The notes below the pieces were generated by a model. It was given only the letters and a program-made list of their open reading frames with translations. It did no database searches and was not told where the DNA came from. From assembly GCA_016794625.1 (NCBI GenBank), contig JAEUGY010000112.1, positions 1 to 64,000 of the forward strand: a DNA stretch of 64,000 nt, written 5' to 3'. The DNA comes from Opitutaceae bacterium. GTDB lineage: Bacteria > Verrucomicrobiota > Verrucomicrobiia > Opitutales > Opitutaceae. How positions within the stretch are numbered: position 1 is the stretch's first letter; every line of letters begins with the position of its first letter. Both the position numbers and the translations under genes were made by a program. Shown piece by piece: positions 57,652 through 64,000 of the stretch.

Positions 57652-59052
57652 GTGAACGCAACCTCCTCGCGCGAATCGATCGCCCAACGCAAATCGGTCT
57701 TCCGGCGCTCCCTGCGACTGTGCACGGCCGATGGATTGGTCGCGATGCCCATTGTCACGATGTCGTTGCCAGTCAACGTTTTCCTGGCGGCGCTGTTCAC
57801 CAAATGCCTGCATCTGCCCAAGGGGGCGATCGGCGTGATCGCATCCCTGCCTTTCGTCTGCAACTTCCTGCAGGTTTTTATCTCGCCGTTTCTGGCGCGC
57901 CACCTGTCGACCAAGGCGCAGGCCTTCTTTCCGGCGACGGTTCACATGGTGTCTTGGGCGGTGCTCGCCGGAATGCTATCGTACATTCCCAAGGATGATC
58001 CCGTAGCCGCGGGCCAGTGGCTGGGCATCTGGTTTTTCGTCTCCAGTTTTGCCGCTGCGCTGGCGGGTGTCGGCTGGAACTCCTGGATCCAGGAGTGGGT
58101 GCCCGCCCGGCTGCGAGGCAAGTACTTCGGACAGCGCAACCGCCTGCTTTCGCTGTCGACGGTCACCTTCCTGGTCCTCACCGGCTGGGCCCTGGAGCAC
58201 TGGAACTATTCGCTGCCCGTCTTTCAGGTCATCATTGTGTGTGCGGTTTTTCTGCGGGTGTTTTCGCTGAAGTGGATCTGGCAGACCCCGGCCGGACACC
58301 CGCACAGTCGGGACCAAACGTCGGTGTTGCCGGTAAGCAAACAACTGGAGCTGATCAAGGCGTCCGGTTCGCTGGTCGCGTTCATCGGATTTGGAGCGGT
58401 CTGGTCCTTCGCGGCCAATGCCTATGGCGCTTTTTATCACGTCTTCATGTTCGAGCAGTTGAGCATGTCGGCGTTCACCGTCGGCATGCTCTCCACCCTC
58501 GCGGCGCTGGGCGGTGCGCTCTCGCTTCCGGCGTGGGGCCAGTTACTCGATCGCTTCGGCAACAAGGCGGTCATGACCTTGTCGCTCATTCTTTGGCAGT
58601 TGGGCAATGTGGTCTGGTGCTTCCTCGAACCGGGCAATCGGAACTTGCTGTTCCCGCTGTGGGTATGGGGCGGCATGACCAGTGCCGGATTCATTCTCGG
58701 GCAGTTCACCTTGCTCCTGAAGCTCATTCCGGTGGCCGCCAAGAACCTGGCGATCGGAGTCTACCTGGCGGTCACGTCCATCGTGGCCGCAGTCGCCCCG
58801 ATCTTGGGCGGCCAGTCCCTTGATTGGGCCCTCGCCCGCACGTCGGATCCGCTGTCGGTCTATCACCTTTGTTTCATCCTTCAGCCCGCACTCGCCATCA
58901 CCGGAGCGATCTGGCTCCTGCGGGTGCAGGAACCCTCGGCCAGCTCGCTGACCAGTGTCGTCGGCGCCATGCGCAACATCCGCACCTTGAGCGGCATCTT
59001 TGGGCTGAGCTTCCTCGTGAACTACGTGTTCTACCGTCCCCAGCGACGTTGA
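57652..59052 (+). CDS. MFS-family membrane transporter
   Basis: 466 residues from GTG 57652. About twelve membrane helices can be traced, among them IVTMSLPVNVFLAALFTKC, GVIASLPFVCNFLQVFI, LGIWFFVSSFAAALAGVGW, VTFLVLTGWALEHW, FIGFGAVWSFAANAYGAF, VGMLSTLAALGGALSLPAWG and NLAIGVYLAVTSIVAAVAPILGG. Between helices 4 and 5 is the loop EWVPARLRGKYFGQRNRLL, a version of the MFS signature that also occurs in sugar and muropeptide transporters. Substrate unknown. The same frame is open far upstream but without family match. Confidence 0.87.
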   Translation: MNATSSRESIAQRKSVFRRSLRLCTADGLVAMPIVTMSLPVNVFLAALFTKCLHLPKGAIGVIASLPFVCNFLQVFISPFLARHLSTKAQAFFPATVHMVSWAVLAGMLSYIPKDDPVAAGQWLGIWFFVSSFAAALAGVGWNSWIQEWVPARLRGKYFGQRNRLLSLSTVTFLVLTGWALEHWNYSLPVFQVIIVCAVFLRVFSLKWIWQTPAGHPHSRDQTSVLPVSKQLELIKASGSLVAFIGFGAVWSFAANAYGAFYHVFMFEQLSMSAFTVGMLSTLAALGGALSLPAWGQLLDRFGNKAVMTLSLILWQLGNVVWCFLEPGNRNLLFPLWVWGGMTSAGFILGQFTLLLKLIPVAAKNLAIGVYLAVTSIVAAVAPILGGQSLDWALARTSDPLSVYHLCFILQPALAITGAIWLLRVQEPSASSLTSVVGAMRNIRTLSGIFGLSFLVNYVFYRPQRR

Positions 59053-59178
59053 GCGAACACCGCGGGCGAAACTCCGGGATTCACCGGAGGCCGGGCTTGC
59101 CTTCGCTGCAAATTGCCGAACCTTTGAGTCAGCCGGTGGTCTGTGGCCCGAAGAGCCTGTCCCTTTACCCCCCTTCCG

Positions 59179-59868
59179 ATGAAGAAAACCATCACGCTGA
59201 TTCTGATCATCGCCGCCGCTGGTTCCGCCTTGTTTTTCGGCTACCGCGCCTACCAGGACCAGGTCCAACGCGACCTCGCCGCGCGCACCGCTGCGGCAGC
59301 ACAGGCGTCTGCCTCGGAACGCGAGGCCGAAGCTCAACGCAAAGCCAAGGCCGAAGCGGAAGCCCACCGGCTCGCCGCCCTCAAGGCGGAACAGGACGCA
59401 GAAGCCGCCTCCCAGGAGCTTTCCCGCCTGCGTGCCGCCCAGGTCAACGCCGAAGCCGCCCGCGCCGCCGCGGAAGCCGCCGCCCGGGAGGCAGCCGCGA
59501 ACCGGGAACGACTGACGCGGGAAAAGGAACGGGCGGTTGGCGAAGCCCGGCGTCTGGCGGAACTGCGCGAGAAGGAGGCCATCGAGGCCGAGCGGGCCCG
59601 TGCCGCGGCCCTCAACAAACTCAAGGATGCCGAACGGTTGAGCCGCGAACAGGCCGATCGCGAAGCAGCCCGGCTCGCCGCGGTCAAACAGAGGCGCGAG
59701 CTGGAACTGGAGGCCGAGCGAGCACTTTTGACCCGCGGCATCCTCCCGGCCGACTACAAGCGGCGGCAACACTACTACCAAATGGTTGAAATGCAAAACA
59801 GCCGCATTTCCGAAGAAAACGCCGCCCTTCGCGCCAAAGCCGAGCCCAACCAGGCTCCGGCTCCCTGA
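59179..59868 (+). CDS. Membrane-anchored coiled-coil protein of unknown function
   Basis: 229 residues from ATG 59179. One hydrophobic N-terminal helix (TITLILIIAAAGSALFFGY, about 4-22) anchors or exports it. From about 28 to 190 the chain is an unbroken Ala/Glu/Arg-rich coiled coil (repeats like EAEAQRKAKAEAEAHRLAALKAEQDAEAA), followed by a short conserved-looking end (LLTRGILPADYKRRQHYYQMVEMQN). The composition resembles TolA or stalk proteins, but no TolA C-terminal domain exists. I do not recognise the family. It lies before rplU, separated by 178 bases. Confidence 0.75.
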   Translation: MKKTITLILIIAAAGSALFFGYRAYQDQVQRDLAARTAAAAQASASEREAEAQRKAKAEAEAHRLAALKAEQDAEAASQELSRLRAAQVNAEAARAAAEAAAREAAANRERLTREKERAVGEARRLAELREKEAIEAERARAAALNKLKDAERLSREQADREAARLAAVKQRRELELEAERALLTRGILPADYKRRQHYYQMVEMQNSRISEENAALRAKAEPNQAPAP

Positions 59869-59915
59869 ATCAAGCTGGCCGCAAGGTTCCGCCCGCCCGG
59901 GCCCCGTTCGGCTTC

Positions 59916-59928
59916 GCACGGTTCGTGC
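59916..59928 (+). terminator. Weak hairpin between the coiled-coil gene and rplU
   Basis: GCACG-GTT-CGTGC, then a pyrimidine-rich run (TCCTTCTT), lies 47 bases after the coiled-coil stop. It could end that transcript or be part of the rplU leader. The remaining leader to 60046 must contain the rplU promoter, which I could not fix. Confidence 0.3.
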
Positions 59929-60046
59929 TCCTTCTTAGTTGGTTGAACAACAAGGGGATAAGGATTCCGGGCGCACGGTCCGGAAATTAGCGAAATATGT
60001 CCTTGCTTGCCTCGCGCAAACATCACTTATTCCGCGGTTTCATTTT

Positions 60047-60361
60047 ATGAAAGCCACGATCAAAACCCAAGGTCAGCAGTTCGTCGTCACAGAAGGCGAT
60101 GTCCTGACCGTGAACCGCTTCCCGAACACGGAAAAAGGTGCCACGGTCACGATTACCGATGTCCTGACCACCGGTGAAGGCGACTCTTTCAAGGTCGGTA
60201 CTCCCACCCTGTCCGGCGCCTCCGTCACCGCCAAGATTCTCGAAAATAAACGCGGCAAGAAGATTGTCGTTTTCAAGAAGAAGAAGCGGAAGGGTTACGA
60301 GCGGAAGCAGGGGCACCGCCAGGAGCTGTCCGTGATCAAGATCGAATCCATCACTGCTTAA
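60047..60361 (+). CDS. rplU: 50S ribosomal protein L21
   Basis: 104 residues from ATG 60047; the earlier in-frame start at 59939 is not used. KATIKTQGQQFVVTEGDVLTVNRF and the C-terminal KIVVFKKKKRKGYERKQGHRQELSVIKI are typical for L21, which binds 23S rRNA together with L20. It is followed at 15 bases by rpmA, the universal pairing. The upstream region lacks a clear Shine-Dalgarno sequence. Confidence 0.97.
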   Translation: MKATIKTQGQQFVVTEGDVLTVNRFPNTEKGATVTITDVLTTGEGDSFKVGTPTLSGASVTAKILENKRGKKIVVFKKKKRKGYERKQGHRQELSVIKIESITA

Positions 60362-60376
60362 TCGGAGACTAACGTC

Positions 60377-60616
60377 ATGGCTCACAAAAAAGGACAAGGT
60401 ACATCCAGCAACGGTCGCGACAGCCACTCCCAGCGTCTTGGGGTGAAGAAGTTTGGCGGCCAGTCGGTCATCGCCGGCAACATCCTCGTGCGGCAGTGCG
60501 GCTCCAAGCTCCATCCCGGCAAGAATGTCGGCGTGGGTCGCGATTGGACGCTCTTCGCTCTGAAGGACGGCGTGGTCTCCTACGACAAGGCCCATCGTCT
60601 CGTCTCGATCGTCTGA
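60377..60616 (+). CDS. rpmA: 50S ribosomal protein L27
   Basis: 79 residues. MAHKKGQGTSSNGRDSHSQRLGVKKFGGQSV is the classical N-terminus of L27 that reaches into the peptidyl-transferase centre; there is no cleavable leader as in Firmicutes. GNILVRQCGSKLHPGKNVGVGRDWTLFAL completes the domain. A GGAGA ribosome-binding site sits at 60364-60368. Transcription stops at the intrinsic terminator at 60644. Confidence 0.97.
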   Translation: MAHKKGQGTSSNGRDSHSQRLGVKKFGGQSVIAGNILVRQCGSKLHPGKNVGVGRDWTLFALKDGVVSYDKAHRLVSIV

Positions 60617-60643
60617 TTCGCCGCGAATCGATTCTCTTTCGAA

Positions 60644-60671
60644 AGCAGCCCGGAGACGGGCTGCTTTTTTT
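60644..60671 (+). terminator. Rho-independent terminator of rplU-rpmA
   Basis: Nine-pair stem AGCAGCCCG/CGGGCTGCT with a GAGA tetraloop, followed by a run of U (60664-60671). It starts 28 bases after rpmA and also shields the convergent oxidoreductase gene. Confidence 0.95.
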
Positions 60672-60688
60672 GTGCCCCGCAGTCGGGC

Positions 60689-61726
60689 CTAGGTTCGGGC
60701 GGACGACGAGGTGGCGAGCGCGGCCAGACGGGCGGCCTCGGTGAATCGCATGGTGGCCAGGCCCGTGGCAAACGAGGTCCGGCGAACCGGAGCTCCATGG
60801 CGAATGCTGGCCACGAACTCCGCTTCCACGTTCCAACCTCCCTCCGCCACGATCGGAGTCTCCAATCGGCGCGCCGGTCCGCCGAGCGGGGCGAGGCTCA
60901 ACTCGCCGTTCGCCACATCGATCTTCAAACACCCGGCGCTGCCATTGAGTCGGACTTCGTTTCTCGCTCCTCCGCCTTCGACGCCACTGCAGTGCAGCAC
61001 CAGCCTCGCCCCGGAGGCATATCGGCCGAGCACGGTGATGCTGTCAGGGATCTGCACGGGACGCGACACGCCCGCTGCATCCGGTCGCACGCGCGTGAAC
61101 GTGGCCTCGTCCGCCGCCACCACGCTCGCGTCCTCGCCGAGCCAGCGCAGGACCATCTCGTAGTAGATCCCGAGCGCGAGCACATTGTATCCACTCAGCT
61201 CGGCATCCTGCCGCCAGGACAGGGGCGCCCGGACGTCGCAGTACTGCCCTCCGGTCTGGGTGACGCACACCTCGCGCAGCTCGCCCAACGCGCCACTTCG
61301 CACGGTGTCGATGATGACCTGGTCATAGGCGAGCGACATCGGGGCCGGCACGATCTGCGTCACCAGCCCGGGGTGACGCGCTGACTCCGCCACCATCGTC
61401 TCCGCTTCCGCGACCGTTCGCGCCATCCGCGCCTCAGTCAGGACGTGCTTGCCGGCCCGCAGCGCCGCCACCGTCACTTCCGCATGAAGGTAAGGCCAGG
61501 TGCCGATGCAGATGGCGTCCACCTCGGGCGACTCCACCACTTCCCGCCAGGTCGACACCGCTTTTTCGATGCCAAACTCCCGCGCCACGCGCTCCGCCGA
61601 GGCAAGGGTTCGGTTTGCGACCCGGGTGAAGCTGATCCCCGGCAAGGCCCGAAAGCCGGGCAGGTGACGCTTACGGGTGTTTTCGCCTGCCCCCACAAAT
61701 CCAATGCGCAACGTTGAAAGCTCCAT
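60689..61726 (-). CDS. Gfo/Idh/MocA-family oxidoreductase
   Basis: 345 residues. The Rossmann part begins LRIGFVGAGENTRKRHLPGFRALP and continues VEAICIG-like DAICIGTWPYLHAEVTVAALRAGKHVLTEARMA. In the family the last motif is normally EKP with the catalytic lysine; here it reads TEARMA, so the lysine is missing at that place. The C-terminal domain (PVQIPDSITVLGRYASGARLVLHCSGVEGGG, VRLNGSAGCLKIDVANGELSL) is standard. Family members act on sugars and inositols with NAD(P). Substrate and even catalytic competence are open. Confidence 0.87.
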   Translation of the reverse strand: MELSTLRIGFVGAGENTRKRHLPGFRALPGISFTRVANRTLASAERVAREFGIEKAVSTWREVVESPEVDAICIGTWPYLHAEVTVAALRAGKHVLTEARMARTVAEAETMVAESARHPGLVTQIVPAPMSLAYDQVIIDTVRSGALGELREVCVTQTGGQYCDVRAPLSWRQDAELSGYNVLALGIYYEMVLRWLGEDASVVAADEATFTRVRPDAAGVSRPVQIPDSITVLGRYASGARLVLHCSGVEGGGARNEVRLNGSAGCLKIDVANGELSLAPLGGPARRLETPIVAEGGWNVEAEFVASIRHGAPVRRTSFATGLATMRFTEAARLAALATSSSART

Positions 61727-61810
61727 GAAGCTCAGCGTTCTGCATCGATTGCCGCCGGCAAGCGAAGTTTTTGCGAACCGATGACCAACTCTGTGGTCTA
61801 GCCCGTCGGA

Positions 61811-62242
61811 TTGTCCGCGATTTCACACCCTCTGTCGATTGCTCCGCCGCCACCGGTGCAGGAGCCCTTGATCCTCCTGGTTCGTCGGGTGTGCGTGCTC
61901 CGCGCCCTCGGACGGCACGACGAGGCTGCTGCGCTCGAACTCCGCGAATTCGGCCCGACCTTGGAGCAGCTGCGCTCCAGTAACGAGCCCGGGGCATTTT
62001 CGGATGCAGCCGTCGCTGCACTCTGGAGCGAGGAACGCCTGCGCGTGAGCGAGGCGGCGGTCCTCGCCGAGTTGCTGGCCCAATGGATGCGTGTTCCCGC
62101 CCTGCCCGGTGCAATCGAGCGTCGCGGAACAGCTTCCGCCTCAACCGTCCCCCTTCGACCTCACCGGAGTGCCTCCGCACCGGTCATCACCGACCTTCTC
62201 GATCAGATGCTCGCGGGTGAGTCACCCGCTCGTTCTGCCTAA
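61811..62242 (+). CDS. Small unknown protein coupled to a MamK-like actin
   Basis: 143 residues from a TTG start (an earlier start is not available, and no ATG fits the coding part). No family is recognised. A helical core at about 18-100 (LILLVRRVCVLRALGRHDEAAALEL, AVAALWSEERLRVSEAAVLAELLAQWMR) is flanked by Pro/Ala/Ser-rich ends; the C-terminus carries a short helix PVITDLLDQMLAGE that could be a binding peptide. It ends 23 bases before the actin-like gene and is very likely co-transcribed with it; an adaptor or regulator of the filament is a reasonable guess, not more. Confidence 0.65.
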   Translation: MSAISHPLSIAPPPPVQEPLILLVRRVCVLRALGRHDEAAALELREFGPTLEQLRSSNEPGAFSDAAVAALWSEERLRVSEAAVLAELLAQWMRVPALPGAIERRGTASASTVPLRPHRSASAPVITDLLDQMLAGESPARSA

Positions 62243-62265
62243 TCCCGTTTTTCCGCCCTCCCCTC

Positions 62266-63429
62266 ATGCCCACCGTACTCACTGAACGCCCCGCCTCCAC
62301 GCCCGGCGCCGCCCCGTCTCCCGCCGTCTCGCCTGCGCCCGCCTCCAGCCCATCCCGTCGAACCGACCGCAAAGTCGTCCTCGTGGGATTTGACCTTGGC
62401 ACCAATAAGTCGTGCGTGCTCGCGGGCGCGCCCGGATCAGCCGATTTTACGCTGAGCAAGGTGATTCCCAGCGTCGTCGGCTATGTGAAGGAAGGGATCG
62501 TCGATGGCATCATCGTCGGAAACCAACGGCTGCTCTTCGGTGAGCTCGCATTGCAGAACGCTCTTCACGCCGAGTTGGTCGCGCCGCTCGCGGAGGGGAT
62601 CATCAGCCGCCAGGACGCGGCCCGCGATTTCTTCCAGCATGTCCGGTCCCTCATCGATCCGGCGGGCCAGTCCGAACTGCGGGCCGTGGTCGGCATCCCG
62701 GCCAACGCCGGGGCCGCGGCGCGAGATGCCATCCGTCAGGCCGCCCTGGGATCCTTTGACCGTCTCCTGTTGATCCCCGAGCCGTTTCTCGCCGCCCTCG
62801 GTTTCCGCGAGGACGGCCGAGTCGGGCAACCCGGCTACGTCGATCCTGTGACCAACTCGCTCTTCGTCGACATTGGCGGCGGGACCAGCGATCTCTGCCT
62901 GGTCCAGGGCTATTTCCCGACGCCCGAGGATCAAATCAGCATCCCCTTCGCCGGTGACGCCATCGACTCCCTCATCCTCGACGAGCTGAACCGCACGTAT
63001 CCAAACAATGGGTTGACGCGGTCCCGGGTCCGCGAGCTCAAGGAAGCGCACGCCTACGTGGGACCGATTCGGAAGCCGATCGATGTCCGTGTTGTTCTCG
63101 GCGGCAAGGCGCACACTCTCGAACTGGGCGAGGTGCTCGGACGCTCGGCGAACAGCCTGATCGACCGGATCTATCCGGCGCTCACCACTCTCATCGCCCG
63201 CGCCTCCTCGGATAGTGTGGTCACCCTGCTGCAAAACATCGTGGTCACCGGCGGAGGATCGCAGATCAAGGGCATTGATACCGTCCTGCAGCAGCGGCTG
63301 GTCGATGACGGATACGAAACGCCCCGCGTCAAACTCGCCGGGCAGGACTACAAGCGGTACGTGGCGCTGGGTGCGATCAAGGCGGCCCGATCCGCGCGCG
63401 GGAATCAATGGCAGGTCCTGCTCGCCTGA
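62266..63429 (+). CDS. MamK-like bacterial actin
   Basis: 387 residues. After a Pro/Ser/Ala-rich leader of about 35 residues come the actin motifs: phosphate-1 GFDLGTNKSCVLAG (41-54), connect-1 VVGIPANAGAAARDA (141-155), phosphate-2 FVDIGGGTSDLCLV (200-213) and adenosine NIVVTGGGSQIKGID (324-338). Details differ from MreB and resemble MamK of magnetotactic bacteria as I remember it: PSVVGYVKEGI, the PEPFLAALGF region, the TPEDQISIPFAGDAID segment and LLQNIVVTGGGS. MamK forms cytoplasmic filaments that place magnetosomes. No mam gene is near, so another cargo or role is likely. A true MreB is encoded at 9908. Confidence 0.85.
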   Translation: MPTVLTERPASTPGAAPSPAVSPAPASSPSRRTDRKVVLVGFDLGTNKSCVLAGAPGSADFTLSKVIPSVVGYVKEGIVDGIIVGNQRLLFGELALQNALHAELVAPLAEGIISRQDAARDFFQHVRSLIDPAGQSELRAVVGIPANAGAAARDAIRQAALGSFDRLLLIPEPFLAALGFREDGRVGQPGYVDPVTNSLFVDIGGGTSDLCLVQGYFPTPEDQISIPFAGDAIDSLILDELNRTYPNNGLTRSRVRELKEAHAYVGPIRKPIDVRVVLGGKAHTLELGEVLGRSANSLIDRIYPALTTLIARASSDSVVTLLQNIVVTGGGSQIKGIDTVLQQRLVDDGYETPRVKLAGQDYKRYVALGAIKAARSARGNQWQVLLA

Positions 63430-63450
63430 ACCCCGGCCCCCGGGGTTCAG
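63426..63450. terminator. Perfect hairpin over the stop codon of the MamK-like gene
   Basis: An 11-pair perfect stem with a CCC loop starts one base before the TGA (63427-63429) and ends ten bases before the convergent pheA stop. It can end transcripts from both sides, though without a U run. Stem over the stop codon is unusual. Confidence 0.55.
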
Positions 63451-63459
63451 CTGGGTGGC

Positions 63460-64000
63460 TCAATTGACCGCCGGGTAGCTGCCCATCCACTTCACCATGG
63501 GGCAGAACGCCTTCAACTCCGTGAGCGCTTGTTTCATCTTGGCGTCCTCGAAGTGTCCCGTGACATCGATGAAGAAGTAGTAATCCCACGGGCGCTTCTT
63601 GCTCGGACGCGATTCGATCTTCGAAAGATTGATGCCGCGTTCCGCAAGAGGCATGAGCATCTTCAGCAATGCGCCCGAGTGCGACGCCGCCTCGTCGCCC
63701 AGAGAAATCAGAAAACTCGTCATGTCCCGGCCGTGTCCCACCGGGCCGGAAGGCTTCTTCCCGACCACAAAAAACCGGGTCGTATTGTCCGCCTTGTCCT
63801 GAATGTTCCGCGTGACAACCGGCACGCCATAGAACTGCGCCGCCAACTCGCTGGCGATGGCGGCCACCCCTGCGGTCTCCTTGGCGATCTGCACCGCGCG
63901 CGAGGTGCTGGGAGCGTCGATCAGTTGTGCGTGGGGCACATGCCGCTGCAGCCAGTGGCGGCACTGGGCGAGCGCCTGGTCCTTGGAATACACCTTTTCA
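63460..64000 (-). CDS. pheA: Prephenate dehydratase, N-terminal part cut by window edge
   Basis: The last 180 residues are visible; the frame is open beyond 64000, and the GTG at 63993 is an internal codon, not a start. The dehydratase domain shows AQFYGVPVVTRNIQD and NTTRFFVVGKKP with the catalytic Thr-Arg-Phe motif. An ACT regulatory domain follows (SFLISLGDEAASHSGALLKML, NLSKIESRPSKKRPWDYYFFIDV), with the ESRP phenylalanine-binding motif. It turns prephenate into phenylpyruvate; a chorismate mutase domain may precede it outside the window. Feedback control by phenylalanine is expected. Confidence 0.95.
   Translation of the reverse strand, partial: EKVYSKDQALAQCRHWLQRHVPHAQLIDAPSTSRAVQIAKETAGVAAIASELAAQFYGVPVVTRNIQDKADNTTRFFVVGKKPSGPVGHGRDMTSFLISLGDEAASHSGALLKMLMPLAERGINLSKIESRPSKKRPWDYYFFIDVTGHFEDAKMKQALTELKAFCPMVKWMGSYPAVN

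Overview
The window is GC-rich bacterial chromosome that reads most like a verrucomicrobium of the Opitutaceae type. The signs are a TonB-dependent receptor with a FAQT..P..DKDTIKLAEFTVNE leader typical of that family, DUF3570, DUF6250 and DUF6298 proteins, a rich set of secreted glycosidases, and a split type II secretion system. This placement rests on protein style, not on a phylogeny. No rRNA, intact tRNA, insertion sequence, prophage or CRISPR array was found. Both ends cut a gene: a DUF3570 protein on the left and prephenate dehydratase on the right.

Layout. 0-6 kb (minus): a type II secretion pseudopilin operon gspG-H-I-J-K-L-M, then DUF3570. 6-9.5 kb (minus): an AraC-type regulator and a TonB-dependent receptor with a strong terminator. 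9.9-14.4 kb (plus): the rod-shape operon mreB-mreC-mreD-mrdA, closed by a tandem array of small hairpins. 14.6-22.5 kb (minus): PHP-type DNA polymerase X, menaquinone genes menE/menC, phosphoglucomutase, a UDP-sugar pyrophosphorylase and an FtsB/DivIC-like protein. 22.6-25.2 kb (plus): GspA-like and GspB-like secretion proteins and a DUF6250 secreted protein. 25.3-31.7 kb (minus): a sulfatase and a signalling cluster (NtrC-type activator, NarL-type regulator, histidine kinase with N-terminal receiver, stand-alone receiver).

31.9-45 kb is a polysaccharide-degradation locus: a tightly coupled six-gene minus-strand operon (six-hairpin glycosidase, DUF6298/beta-helix protein, DUF5060/DUF5605 glycosidase, GH43-like propeller, sialidase-like propeller, GH78-type rhamnosidase) and one divergent secreted propeller protein. 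A rhamnose-containing, probably uronate-containing plant or algal glycan is the likely substrate (inference). The divergent gap carries a piece resembling the 3' part of a tRNA.

45-48 kb (minus): trpD-glmM-trpF. 48-57 kb (plus): uppP, then a DNA-repair operon with a fused exonuclease-ATP-dependent ligase, an Lhr-type helicase and a ligase-associated phosphoesterase, translationally coupled to DUF3108 and glycosyltransferase family 9 genes. 57-61.7 kb: 3-methyladenine DNA glycosylase, an MFS transporter, a coiled-coil membrane-anchored protein, rplU-rpmA and a Gfo/Idh/MocA oxidoreductase. 61.8-63.4 kb: a small unknown gene and an actin-like protein that resembles magnetosome MamK more than MreB, although no magnetosome gene is in the window. 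This pair, the fused repair enzyme and the multi-DUF glycan operon are the most promising leads.
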